Notes: generated by a model not told the origin, from the sequence alone. A DNA stretch of 64,000 nt from CAVQJU01 sp963729215 (GCA_963729215.1 CAVSND010000022.1:1-64000); one strand, 5' to 3'. Shown: positions 45,541 through 54,436, counted from the stretch's first letter. A program made the numbers and translations.

Positions 45541-48054
45541 GTGGCTCGCGACACCCTCCTCGATTTTTTCCAGGACCTCTCTTCGACGCGCGGGGACTTC
45601 CTGGTGTACGACGACGGCTTCAGGAGCCGCCGGTACTCGTACGGGGCAATTGCCCGCATGGCCCGGACCTTCGCCGGCCGGATTCACGACGCCGGTCTCA
45701 GCAAGGGCGATACGGTCGTCTTCTGGAGCGAGAACCGGCCCGAGTGGATAGCCGCCTTCTGGGGCTGTCTCCTGCGCGGCGTGGTCGTGGTGCCCATCGA
45801 TTACCGCTCGTCGCCTGACTTTCTTCTGCGGGTCAGCCGAATTGTGTCCGCCAAGCTGGTGCTCGTGGGTCAGGACGTCCCTCCGCTCCGCGCGGCTCCC
45901 GACGCGCCCGCCGCACCGGCCTGGCTCCTGCACGAGATGGAGTGGCCCGAGACGGAACCCTCTCTTCCCCCGCCGGTCTCGACCAGCCGCGACGACGTCG
46001 CCGAGATCATCTTCACGTCCGGCGCGACTTCCGAGCCCAAGGGCGTGGTCATCACGCACCGGAACGTCCTCGCGAACATCGTTCCCGTCGAGCGCGAGGT
46101 GCTGAAATACCTCAAGTGGAGCCGGCCGTTCAGGCCGATCCGGTTCATGAATCTCCTGCCGCTCAGCCACATGTTCGGGCAGGCGATGGCGACGTTCGTC
46201 CCGCCCATGCTGGGCGGTGTGGTGGTGTTCATGCGGGGCTTCAGCCCCGTGGATATCGTGGCGCAGGTCAAGACGCGCCGCATATCGGTCATCGTCTGCG
46301 TCCCGAAAATCCTGGAAGTTCTCCGCGAGCATGTGCTCCGCATCGCGCCGGAAGCCGCAACCCCCAGCCCGAAACGGCACTGGGCCAGGCGCTGGTGGCA
46401 TTTCAGGGGTATCCATCGGAAATTCGGCCTGAAATTCTGGGCCTTTGTCGTCGGCGCGGCGCCGCTCGACAGCACCCTCGAGGCCTTCTGGGGCGAGCTC
46501 GGGTTTGTGGTCGTGCAAGGCTACGGCCTCACCGAGACGGCGCCAATCGTCACGTTGAACCATCCCTTCGGCACGAAGAAGGGATCGGTCGGCAAGGTGA
46601 TGGCCGGAGTCGAGGTCAGGATCGCCGAAGACGGCGAGATCATGGTGCGGGGCGAAAACGTGACGCGCGGCTATTTCAACGCCGTCGAAGAGACCGCGCG
46701 CGCGTTCGAAGACGGGTGGTTCCACACCGGAGATGTGGGCGAGATCGGGCCGGGCGGCGAGCTGTTCATTCGCGGGCGCAAGAAGGAAATGATCGTCACG
46801 CCCGAAGGCCTGAACGTATTCCCCGAGGACGTCGAGCGCGTGCTGCACGGCATCCCGGGCGTGATCGACGCGGCAGTCGTCGGCGTCTCGACCGGCGGAG
46901 CGGAGCGCGTGCACGCCGTGCTCGTGCCGGCGCCGGGAACCGACGTCGAGGCCGTCGTGCGCGAGGCGAACGCCGCCCTCGCGGATCATCAGAAGATTCG
47001 CCGCGCGCTCGTCTGGCCGGATCGCGAGCTGCCGCGGACGGAAGGCACCGGCAAGCTCAAACGCACGGCGATCGCTCAGTGGGCGTCGAGCGGCCAGATT
47101 CCGGCATTGGCCGCTCCGCCGGCGGATCGCGTTGCGGCGCTCGTCGCAAAGTACGCCGCCGGGCGCGCCGATCTCTCATCGTCCACCACGCTCGAGGAAC
47201 TGGGACTGAGCTCGCTCGAGCGCGTCGAGCTGATGGTAGCGCTCGAGGACGCCTTCGAAACGCGCATCGACGAAGGCGCGTTCTCGGTCGCCCGCGATCT
47301 GGGCCAGCTGAAGTCGCTCGTCGAGCAGGCGCCGAAGAGCGACGCGGCGTCCGCCGACCCCGTCGAGTTCCCGACGTGGAATCGAGCGTGGCCGGCGCGG
47401 GCGCTCCGCCGCGCCAGCCTGCCGACGTGGATTCTTCCGCTGGCGCGCGTGTTCGCGTGGATCACAGTCGACGGCCGCGAGCACCTGACCAGGACAAGCG
47501 GTCCCGTGATCTTCGCCGCGAACCACCAGAGCCACATGGACACGCCCGTGATCCTGGCCGCACTGCCTGGCCGGATCCGGTATCGAGTCGCGACGGCCAT
47601 GGCCAAGGAGTTCTTCAAGGCGCACTTTTTCCCGGATCAGTACAGCCGGGTCAGCTGGTTCACGAATAGTCTCAACTACTGGCTGGCCGCCCTGTTTTTC
47701 AACGCGTTTCCGCTGCCCCAGCGCGAGGCGGGCGCGCGGCAGACGCTGCGTTACGTGGGCGATCTGCTCGCGCACGCCTACTCGGTCCTGATTTTTCCTG
47801 AGGGCAAGCGTTCGGACAGCGGGGAGATCGGGCACTTTCTCCCGGGCATCGGGATGATGGCGTCCCGGCTGGACGTGCCCGTCATCCCGGTCCGGATCGT
47901 GGGCCTCGACAGAGTCCTGCACCACACGTGGCGCATGGCCCGGCCGGGACGGGTCCGCGTCGTATTCGGCGCGCCGATGCGGCTGACGGGGGACAACTAC
48001 GCCGCGCTCGCCCGGCAGGTCGAAGATGCGGTGCGCGCCCTCGCCGATCGTTAA
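45541..48054 (+). CDS. Fused acyl-CoA/ACP synthetase - acyl carrier domain - acyltransferase
   Basis: 837 residues, three modules. (1) AMP-binding ligase, residues 1-520: IIFTSGATSEPKGVVITHRN (A3), GYGLTETAPI (A5), WFHTGDVGEIGPGGELFIRGRKKEMI (A7-A8), GTGKLKR near the end. (2) Acyl carrier domain, about 530-600, with the phosphopantetheine serine in EELGLSSLERVELM. (3) Acyltransferase, about 640-830: NHQSHMDTPV (HX4D), FPEGKRSDSGEIGHFLPGIG. The chain could activate a fatty acid, hold it on the carrier and transfer it to a lysophospholipid or similar. GTG 45541 follows TATCAT by 9 nt; no earlier in-frame start is plausible. Confidence 0.9.
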   Translation: MARDTLLDFFQDLSSTRGDFLVYDDGFRSRRYSYGAIARMARTFAGRIHDAGLSKGDTVVFWSENRPEWIAAFWGCLLRGVVVVPIDYRSSPDFLLRVSRIVSAKLVLVGQDVPPLRAAPDAPAAPAWLLHEMEWPETEPSLPPPVSTSRDDVAEIIFTSGATSEPKGVVITHRNVLANIVPVEREVLKYLKWSRPFRPIRFMNLLPLSHMFGQAMATFVPPMLGGVVVFMRGFSPVDIVAQVKTRRISVIVCVPKILEVLREHVLRIAPEAATPSPKRHWARRWWHFRGIHRKFGLKFWAFVVGAAPLDSTLEAFWGELGFVVVQGYGLTETAPIVTLNHPFGTKKGSVGKVMAGVEVRIAEDGEIMVRGENVTRGYFNAVEETARAFEDGWFHTGDVGEIGPGGELFIRGRKKEMIVTPEGLNVFPEDVERVLHGIPGVIDAAVVGVSTGGAERVHAVLVPAPGTDVEAVVREANAALADHQKIRRALVWPDRELPRTEGTGKLKRTAIAQWASSGQIPALAAPPADRVAALVAKYAAGRADLSSSTTLEELGLSSLERVELMVALEDAFETRIDEGAFSVARDLGQLKSLVEQAPKSDAASADPVEFPTWNRAWPARALRRASLPTWILPLARVFAWITVDGREHLTRTSGPVIFAANHQSHMDTPVILAALPGRIRYRVATAMAKEFFKAHFFPDQYSRVSWFTNSLNYWLAALFFNAFPLPQREAGARQTLRYVGDLLAHAYSVLIFPEGKRSDSGEIGHFLPGIGMMASRLDVPVIPVRIVGLDRVLHHTWRMARPGRVRVVFGAPMRLTGDNYAALARQVEDAVRALADR

Positions 48055-48090
48055 ACTTTTCCGAGAGGCAGACGGTCCATGCGGAAGGCA

Positions 48091-48201
48091 AATCTGGTCA
48101 ATCTGGTCACTTGGTCATCTGGTTATCGCCGTTTAATTGGGGAATTTGAGCCAATTCGCCCGCGATGACCAGATGACCAAATGACTAGATGACCAGATGT
48201 T
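48091..48201. repeat. Octamer-hairpin element, locus 3
   Basis: Left arm 48091-48128: TCTGGTCAA, TCTGGTCA, CTTGGTCA, TCTGGTTA, TCG. Right arm 48163-48201: CGA, TGACCAGA, TGACCAAA, TGACTAGA, TGACCAGA. The loop (48129-48162) contains CCAATT/AATTGG that can pair. It lies between the ligase fusion and infA, both on the plus strand. Confidence 0.85.
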
Positions 48202-48246
48202 TCCTGTGCGACAATGGTGGATTGAAGGGAAAGGAATGCTAGCCGA

Positions 48247-48465
48247 TTGAGCAAGGACGATCTGATTGACATGCAGGGCACGGTCGTGGCGGTCCATAGC
48301 GGCGGTCTTTACCGCGTGCAGTGCGACGCCGGACATGAAGTGCTGGCGCAGTTGAGCGGCCGTATGCGCCGCTTTCGCATCAAGGTGGTTCCAGGCGATC
48401 GGGTAACCGTGGGCGTTTCCCCGTACGATCCGGTCCGGGGCATCATCACGTTCCGCGCACGCTAG
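48247..48465 (+). CDS. infA: Translation initiation factor IF-1
   Basis: 72 residues, single S1/OB-fold domain. SKDDLIDMQGTVVAVHSGGLYRVQCDAGHEVLAQLSGRMRRFRIKVVPGDRVTVGVSPYDPVRGIITFR matches IF-1 in full, in shorter blocks. It binds the 30S A-site during initiation. TTG start with AAAGGA about 9 nt upstream. The DEAD-box helicase follows 11 nt later. Confidence 0.97.
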   Translation: MSKDDLIDMQGTVVAVHSGGLYRVQCDAGHEVLAQLSGRMRRFRIKVVPGDRVTVGVSPYDPVRGIITFRAR

Positions 48466-48476
48466 CCAAATACTGT

Positions 48477-49727
48477 TTGGACTCCAGAACAACCGATAGA
48501 CGAGCTCGCCAACCGCGCCGATCGCCGCGGGGCCACGCGCGTCGAGGACCGCACGTCCCGGCGCCGCGCCCAGCCACGCCGCATGCACCGGCGCTCGAAC
48601 CCACGCCCTGCGACACGACGCCGATCGCTTTTGCGTCGCTGAATCTCGACACGCGCCTGCTCGAAGGCATTCGCGACCTCGGATTCACCGAAACCCGCGC
48701 GATCCAGAGCGCCGTGATTCAGCTCGCGCTCGCCGGCGACGATCTCATCGCGTGCGCCGAAACCGGCAGCGGCAAGACCTGCGCCTTCGTCGTCCCGACG
48801 CTGCAGCGGTTGCTGACCGTGCCGAAGGAAACGACCGGGGGCAAGAGTCGCGTGCTCGTCCTGGCGCCGACGCGCGAGCTCGCCGTGCAGATCGAGGACG
48901 AGATCCACGGGCTCGCCTACCATACGACCCTCACGAGCGCGGCGGTCTTCGGCGGCGTCGAAATGGGGGGCCAGGAACGCGCGCTCCGCGCCGGCGTCGA
49001 CATCATCGTCGCCACGCCGGGACGGCTGATCGACCACATGCGGCAGCAGAACGCGGACCTGTCCGCCGTCGAGCTGCTGGTGCTCGACGAAGCCGACCGG
49101 ATGATGGACATGGGCTTCTGGCCGGACGTGCGGCGCATCATCGCCGCGCTGCCGGCAAAGCGCCAGACGCTGCTCTTCTCCGCCACGATGCCCGATGACG
49201 TCGTGCGATCGGCGTTCGAGATCGTGCGCGAGCCGAAGTTCGTGCAGGTGGGCGCCCGGAGCGCGCCGGCGAAAACGATCAGCCATCACGTGCACGTCGT
49301 GCCGTCGGGACAGAAAATCGAGTGGCTGATCGCCCACCTCAAGCGGCCCGAAGGCCCGGTGCTGCTGTTCTCGCGCACGAAGATTGGCGCCGACCGCCTC
49401 GCACGCAAGCTGGCCGCGGCGGGTGTCCGCTGCATCGCCCTGCACTCCGATCGCACAATGGATCAGCGGCGGCAGGCAGTCGAAGGGTTCCGCGGCGGCA
49501 AGTACAACGTCCTCGTCGCGACCGACATCGCGGCGCGCGGCCTCGACATCGACGGCATCCACACCGTGATCAACTACGAAGTGCCAGATTCACCCGATAC
49601 GTATGTGCACCGCGTGGGCCGGACGGGTCGATCGAGCGAGGTGGGGAAAGCCATCACGCTCGTCGCGCCTGAAGAGCAACGCGCGCTGGCGGCGTTAGAA
49701 AAGTCCGTCGGTGTTCATTTACAATGA
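48477..49727 (+). CDS. DEAD-box ATP-dependent RNA helicase, RhlE-like
   Basis: The 5' end is uncertain. TTG 48477 is the only available in-frame start before the Q-motif region and gives a proline/arginine-rich lead. Core motifs are complete: Q motif FASLNLDTRLLEGIRDLGFTETRAIQ (quoted in shorter parts), Walker A AETGSGKT, VLAPTRELAVQ, TPGRL, DEAD in VLDEADRMMDMGF, SAT, LLFSRTKIGADRLA, and HRVGRTGRS. About 375 residues from Q motif to end, lacking the long basic tail of many RhlE proteins. It probably aids ribosome or mRNA remodelling, consistent with infA next to it. Confidence 0.88.
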   Translation: MDSRTTDRRARQPRRSPRGHARRGPHVPAPRPATPHAPALEPTPCDTTPIAFASLNLDTRLLEGIRDLGFTETRAIQSAVIQLALAGDDLIACAETGSGKTCAFVVPTLQRLLTVPKETTGGKSRVLVLAPTRELAVQIEDEIHGLAYHTTLTSAAVFGGVEMGGQERALRAGVDIIVATPGRLIDHMRQQNADLSAVELLVLDEADRMMDMGFWPDVRRIIAALPAKRQTLLFSATMPDDVVRSAFEIVREPKFVQVGARSAPAKTISHHVHVVPSGQKIEWLIAHLKRPEGPVLLFSRTKIGADRLARKLAAAGVRCIALHSDRTMDQRRQAVEGFRGGKYNVLVATDIAARGLDIDGIHTVINYEVPDSPDTYVHRVGRTGRSSEVGKAITLVAPEEQRALAALEKSVGVHLQ

Positions 49728-49736
49728 AGCGATCCG

Positions 49737-50006
49737 ATGTCTGAACCGTTTGCGCCGCTGCCCCCGTCCGGGGGATCCGGGCCGACGCCCGTTGACGCGC
49801 CGGCGGAGTCGCCTGCCGTCGCACGCTTCAAGTCGTGCCGATGGCGCCGTCCGCCCGAAGACGGACCGGAGTGCTGCGGTCACCGCGACGTCCTGCCCAT
49901 GGCCGGCTCGACAGGCTTCGATCCCGAGGCCTGGTGCCCCGACTGCACCTTCTACAAGCTCAGGCGCACGCCGAAGAAACGCGACCCCAACGAATATCGA
50001 TATTAG
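49737..50006 (+). CDS. Hypothetical cysteine-containing 89-residue protein
   Basis: Proline-rich first 25 residues, then FKSCRWRRPPEDGPECCGHRDVLPMAG and EAWCPDCTFYKLRRTPKKR. The cysteine spacing (C, CCxH, CxxC) could bind zinc. It overlaps or abuts the helicase end. No family is recognised. Confidence 0.6.
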   Translation: MSEPFAPLPPSGGSGPTPVDAPAESPAVARFKSCRWRRPPEDGPECCGHRDVLPMAGSTGFDPEAWCPDCTFYKLRRTPKKRDPNEYRY

Positions 50007-50090
50007 AAGAGGTTCTAGAGGTTCGAGAAGTTCAGGGGTCCAAGAGGTTCCCAGAGTTTCGGGGTTCTCGACTCTCGAACCTTTCGAACT
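50005..50090. repeat. Tandem and inverted repeat, AAGAGGTTC unit
   Basis: Units close to AAGAGGTTC, TAGAGGTTC, GAGAAGTTC, AAGAGGTTC form the left part. The right end, CTCTCGAACCTTTCGAACTTCTG in shorter form (CTCGAACC / TCGAACTTC), is partly their reverse complement. It fills the gap between convergent genes. Word shared with 44514-44574 in the opposite orientation. Confidence 0.75.
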
Positions 50091-50096
50091 TCTGTC

Positions 50097-51291
50097 TTAT
50101 TCCGAGAATTCCTTTGCGAGCTCGACCCACTCGCCCTGCGGCGCGAGCTGTTGATACGAGCGCCAGTGGGGACGTGCGTCCTGCGACAGCCCCATCTTCT
50201 CGAACGTCACGGCGAGATAGAAGTGCGCGTCCGCGTAAAGCGGGTTGAGGCGCAGTGCCTCGCGGTAGCAGGCCTGGGCTTCTGAAAAGCGATCGAGGTC
50301 GTGATAGATGTTCCCGAGATTGAAATGCGCCTCGAAGAAATCCGATTCGAGGCCGATGGCGCGCTCGTAAAGCGCCTGCGCCTCGACGAGCTCGTCCCGG
50401 CTGTAGTGAATATTGGCGAGGTTGATCACCGCCGCAACCAGATACGGATCGAGCTCGAGCGCCTTGCGGTACGCCGCGGCGGCCGCCTCGAGGTTCGTTT
50501 CGTCGCCGTCGAGCTCGGAGCCTTCGAGGAAGTAGCGCTCGGCGAGGGCCGCGTCGCGGGCCGCTGCGGCCATGGCCGGCTGGCCGGCCGGGCGAGGCGC
50601 GGGGTCCACGGGCTTCCGCCGCAGGGCGATAATCTTGGCCGGTGCCGCGTCGAGCCGGAAGTCGAACGCCAGCTGGCCGTGGCGCAGACGCCGTCAGCGT
50701 CCGCACCACGCTTCTGAAGGACGCGCCCTGTTCCAGCTCGTCGTTGGCCTGCTTGATGATCCCGAGATCGGCGAACGCGAAGAACGTGTCGGCGTTGGTC
50801 CGCAGCACGGGTCGGATGAGCCCGCACTTCACCAGGTAGCGGACGTGATCGTCGCGGAGCGCCCGGTACCGCGCCAGCAGGTCGCGCGTCGCATGGTACT
50901 GACGCTTGAGCGTTTCGGGCGACGGCACGCCGGCCAGGTGACAGAACTCGTCTTCGCTCAGGATCCGGATCTGCGCCCCATGCTCCGCGTTCAACTCCTC
51001 GGCTTTCTTGAGCTTCACGCTGCGGGCTTCGTCTCCGGAGTCGCCCGCGTCTCCGGCGGCAAGCCGGAGCCCCTCCGCTCCGATCACCACCATCGTCGTT
51101 TTCGCATTCACGTCCTCGGCGGTCGAGCCGCCGAGCACAGCCACGAGAGCGCTCGCGTCCTTGCGGCCGAGCGAGCTCAGCTTGCCTGAAAACACGACAA
51201 CTTGTCCTGCGAGGGCGTGATGATTAGGTTGGTGAGATGACGGTGCTGGCAATCGGCCTCCGCCGGTGCGTGGCGAGCGGGGGAACGGCAT
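50097..51291 (-). CDS. BRCT - MerR-like - TPR protein (frameshifted)
   Basis: About 398 residues. Order: BRCT domain (residues about 25-110: LAGQVVVFSGKLSSLGRKDA, VLGGSTAEDVNAKTTMVVIG); a MerR-like winged-helix region (ILSEDEFCHLAG, YHATRDLLARYRALRDDHVRYLVKCGLIRP, FFAFADLGIIKQANDELEQGASFRSVVR); then, after a frame break near 50682 that joins to RHGQLAFDFRLDAAPAK, a TPR domain of about three repeats (AYRKALELDPYLVAAVINLANIHY, ALYERAIGLESDFFEAHFNLGNIYHD, ACYREALRLNPLYADAHFYL). A DNA-damage or checkpoint-like adaptor that binds DNA is conceivable, but no function is known. The start is uncertain. Confidence 0.75.
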
Positions 51292-51305
51292 CAAGATGAA
51301 GGAGA

Positions 51306-52316
51306 ATGACTCGAATGTCAATGGTGAATCTGCTCGCCGGCGATGTCGGCGGCACGAACACGCGGCTCGGGCTGTTCGAGAAGACGCCTTCCCGGCCGAG
51401 GCTGGTGGCCGCGCGCGAGTTCACGACGCTCGACTTCGCCGATCTCCCGTCGATGATCGCGGCGTTTCTCCGTGCCGAGTCGCTGACGGACGTCTCGATC
51501 GCGTCGGCGTGCGTTGGTGTGGCCGGGCCGGTGACGGGCGAGACCGCCAGCCTGACGAACATTCCGTGGCGGGTGGACGCGCGTGATGTCGCCCGCGCGT
51601 ACGGGATGTCTCAGGTACGCCTGTTGAACGATCTCGAGGCGATGGCCTACGCGGTGCCGGTGTTGGACGCGTCTGAAGTTCATGTGCTGCAGCAGGGTCA
51701 GCCCGCCGCGGGCACCGGCAACATCGCGGTCATTGCGGCTGGCACAGGCCTCGGGGAAGCGCTCCTGCATCACGTGGACGGACGGTACGTCGCCGTTGCG
51801 ACGGAAGCGGGACATGCCGACTTCGCCGCGCGCACCGAGCGCGAGATCACCCTGCTGCGCCATCTCGTCGGACGCTATGGGCGCGCGCAGGTCGAAGATG
51901 TCGTGTCGGGGCGTGGCCTGCTCGACATCCATCGCGTCGCCCATACCGGAGATTCAGGCGAACCGATCGCCTGCGCGGCGGCGATCGATCTGGACGCGCC
52001 GGATGCGCCCGCGTTGATTTCAACGGCCGCGCTCGAACGCCGCTGCCCTCGCTGCGTCGAGACGCTGAACGTGCTCGTCGGGGCGTACGGCGCAGAGGCC
52101 GGAAACCTCGCGCTCCGCGCGATGGCAACCGGCGGCGTATTCATCGGCGGCGGCATCGCGCCGAAAATCCTGTCCGCCCTCACGAACGGTTCCTTCATGA
52201 ACGCGTTCCGGGCCAAAGCGCCGTTCGAGTCGATGCTGGGTGCCATGCCCGTCAAGGTGATCGTCAATTCCGGCGCGGGTCTGCTGGGCGCTGCGAATTT
52301 CTGTTCACATACCTGA
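51306..52316 (+). CDS. glk: Glucokinase, non-ROK family
   Basis: 336 residues. It phosphorylates glucose with ATP. ATP-binding LLAGDVGGTNTRLGLF at the start, LNDLEAMAYAVP, AAGTGLGEALL, EAGHADFA, and FIGGGIAPKILSAL are the Glk (Pfam PF02685) motifs. ATG 51306 follows AAGGAG; ATG 51315 and 51321 are alternatives. It is divergent from the BRCT-TPR gene with under 20 bp between. Confidence 0.93.
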   Translation: MTRMSMVNLLAGDVGGTNTRLGLFEKTPSRPRLVAAREFTTLDFADLPSMIAAFLRAESLTDVSIASACVGVAGPVTGETASLTNIPWRVDARDVARAYGMSQVRLLNDLEAMAYAVPVLDASEVHVLQQGQPAAGTGNIAVIAAGTGLGEALLHHVDGRYVAVATEAGHADFAARTEREITLLRHLVGRYGRAQVEDVVSGRGLLDIHRVAHTGDSGEPIACAAAIDLDAPDAPALISTAALERRCPRCVETLNVLVGAYGAEAGNLALRAMATGGVFIGGGIAPKILSALTNGSFMNAFRAKAPFESMLGAMPVKVIVNSGAGLLGAANFCSHT

Positions 52317-52419
52317 CAGAGACGACAGAGAAAGAACACGAGCGACGATTGCACAGGAATAGCGTGCATGGAAGAGGTCCGCGAGTGCCTGCGCTGTTGT
52401 ATTCTGGGAAACACCAACG

Positions 52420-52620
52420 ATGATCTGGTTCTTCGACAGGGACGGCGATCGCCTGCGCTACGAGATCAGTCACGATCGCAACTCGGGCTGCTATCGGCTC
52501 GTCGTCACGCGGCCCGACGGATCCGAGTCGGTCGAAGAACTCGATCAGCCCACCGACCTCATCGAACGTTCCGTCGAGCTGATGAACGACCTTCGTACCG
52601 AAGGCTGGCGCATCAACTGA
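52420..52620 (+). CDS. Hypothetical 66-residue protein
   Basis: MIWFFDRDGDRLRYEISHDRNSGCYRLVVTRPDG... a predicted beta-hairpin domain with a C-terminal helix (LIERSVELMNDLRTEGWRI). It resembles small Acidobacteriota conserved proteins rather than random translation. TATTCT lies 14 nt upstream. The next gene's GTG begins 1 nt after this stop, so the two are coupled. Confidence 0.65.
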   Translation: MIWFFDRDGDRLRYEISHDRNSGCYRLVVTRPDGSESVEELDQPTDLIERSVELMNDLRTEGWRIN

Positions 52621-52621
52621 C

Positions 52622-53398
52622 GTGAGGCCCGCCGCGTTCCTGGCGCTCGGGCTCCTGGTCGTTGCGGCAAACGCCTCTCCGCGGGTCCAGACACCGGCAC
52701 CAGCAGGACGCACCGAGCGCACGGTACCGTTTCGCACCGGCGAAACGCTGACGTACGACGTCTCGTGGTCCACGTTCCTCGTTGCCGGCACCGTCGTGAC
52801 GACGGTCAAAGAGAAAAAACAGTCGTTCGATTCGACGGCCTACTACATGGTCGCCGAGGCGCGGCCAACGGCGCTCTTGTCCTCGATCTACTCCCTGTAC
52901 TACAAGCTGGACACGCTGCTCGACGCCTCCACCCTGCTGTCGCAGCGCGGCTCTCTGTATACCGAAGAAGGAAAGCGGCACTCCCTCAAGACGACCCTCT
53001 TCGATCGGAAGGCGCGGCGGGCCTTCTTCGAATACCAATCGACGACGACGGTCAAGGCGGACTTCCCCATCGCGGCATCCACGCAGGACGCGCTCTCGGC
53101 GATCTACGTCCTTCGGACGATTCCGCTCAACGCCGGCGCGCATCTGACGATGCCGATCAGCGACGATGGCGTGAAATACACCATGACGATCGACGTCGTC
53201 GGTCAGGAGCGCGTCAAGACGCCGCTGGGGGAGACGTCCGGGTGGAAAGTCGTCCCGGTTGTCACCGACGAGAAGGGTGACGAAGTCGGTTCGAATATGG
53301 CGATCTGGATCTCGAACGACGCACGACGGTATCCGCTGAAGATGCAGGCCGAGATGCCGCTTGGTACGTTCGTGCTGTCGCTTCGCGACGCTCGCTGA
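52622..53398 (+). CDS. DUF3108 domain secreted protein
   Basis: 258 residues. Signal peptide (AAFLALGLLVVAANASPRVQ) then the DUF3108 beta-rich domain: PFRTGETLTYDVSWSTFLVAGTVV, YYMVAEARPTALLSSIYSLYYKLDT, DALSAIYVLRTIPLNAG, PLGETSGWKVVPVV and RRYPLKMQAEMPLGTFVLSL. Probably periplasmic and lipid- or envelope-linked; function unknown. Confidence 0.88.
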   Translation: MRPAAFLALGLLVVAANASPRVQTPAPAGRTERTVPFRTGETLTYDVSWSTFLVAGTVVTTVKEKKQSFDSTAYYMVAEARPTALLSSIYSLYYKLDTLLDASTLLSQRGSLYTEEGKRHSLKTTLFDRKARRAFFEYQSTTTVKADFPIAASTQDALSAIYVLRTIPLNAGAHLTMPISDDGVKYTMTIDVVGQERVKTPLGETSGWKVVPVVTDEKGDEVGSNMAIWISNDARRYPLKMQAEMPLGTFVLSLRDAR

Positions 53399-53402
53399 AC
53401 AC

Positions 53403-53427
53403 GTCCGCCTAAAGGCGGACGCTACGG
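53403..53427. repeat. REP-like palindrome, half copy
   Basis: GTCCGCCTAAAGGCGGAC followed by GCTACGG, matching the right half of the element at 30418-30473 with two loop changes. It lies between convergent DUF3108 and egtD. Confidence 0.8.
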
Positions 53428-53452
53428 ATACTCGTCGCGCGTGTCGGTCGCT

Positions 53453-54436
53453 TCAGGCGGCTTCGGCGAGGGTCAGCGCAAATCCGTCTACGCGGTCGCT
53501 CCACTGCTTGAGCAGACGGAAGCCTGCCCGTTCCAGGTTGAGGACGATTTCCTCGGGGAGGTACTTATACGAGCTCTCCGTCCAGATCGTCTCGCCTTCC
53601 GCGAAGACGAACTCGCCTTCACCTCCGGCCTCGGCGCCGGCGGCCGCAATGCGCACGCGCTGCGGGATGCGGCTCACCAGGTGCATTTCCACGCGGGACG
53701 GTCCGGGCTCCCACACGGCGCGATGGACGAACTGGTCCACGTCGAAGTCTCCGCCAAGCTCGCGGTTGATTCTGACGAGCAGGTTGCGGTTGAACGCGGC
53801 GGTGACGCCGAGCGGATCGTCGTACGCCAGCAGCAGATCGCGCTCCGGCTTCACGAGGTCGGCGCCAATCAACAAGGCATCGCCGCGCCGCAGGCTGGCG
53901 CGAATCCCTCGCAGAAATGCCTCGGCGCCAGGGCGATCGAAGTTCCCGATATTCGATCCCAGAAACAGCGCGAGCGCGCGGCCGGCCGCGGTGTCGCCGG
54001 CGGCCTGCACGAGGCCCGCTTCATACGTCGCCTCGTACGTGGCGATGTGGACGTTCGGAAGGGGGGCAAGTGTCCGCGCGGCCAGGCCCAGCGCGCTCGG
54101 AGAAATGTCCACGAGGCGCAGGTCGAGGCGATCGACGTCTCGTCGCCCGCTTTCCACGAGGGTCGCGAGCTTGGCGCCGCTTCCTGGCCCGAGCTCGATG
54201 ATGGTGGTCAAGCCGGGCAGCCTTCCGAGGATCGCACGCCCGTGCTCGGCGAGCAGCCGCGTCTCGGCGCGGGTCACGCCGTACCACGGCAGCGCACAGA
54301 TGGCGTCGAACAGCGCGGACCCGAGCTCGTCGTAGAAATACCGCGACGGCAGCTGACGCGGAGCGAGCGACAGGTAGTAGTGGACATCGGCCGCAAACTG
54401 GGCCGACGGGGCGGCAGTCGTGGTTCGCGTGATCAT
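53453..54436 (-). CDS. egtD: L-histidine N(alpha)-methyltransferase EgtD
   Basis: 327 residues. It trimethylates histidine to hercynine, the first step of ergothioneine synthesis. N-terminal PSRYFYDELGSALFDAICALPWYGVTRAETRLL is the EgtD signature; the SAM site is TTIIELGPGSGAKLATLV; LFLGSNIGNF and LLLAYDDPLGVTAAFNRNLL follow. The ATG at 54436 overlaps the egtB stop (ATGA). Confidence 0.95.
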   Translation of the reverse strand: MITRTTTAAPSAQFAADVHYYLSLAPRQLPSRYFYDELGSALFDAICALPWYGVTRAETRLLAEHGRAILGRLPGLTTIIELGPGSGAKLATLVESGRRDVDRLDLRLVDISPSALGLAARTLAPLPNVHIATYEATYEAGLVQAAGDTAAGRALALFLGSNIGNFDRPGAEAFLRGIRASLRRGDALLIGADLVKPERDLLLAYDDPLGVTAAFNRNLLVRINRELGGDFDVDQFVHRAVWEPGPSRVEMHLVSRIPQRVRIAAAGAEAGGEGEFVFAEGETIWTESSYKYLPEEIVLNLERAGFRLLKQWSDRVDGFALTLAEAA

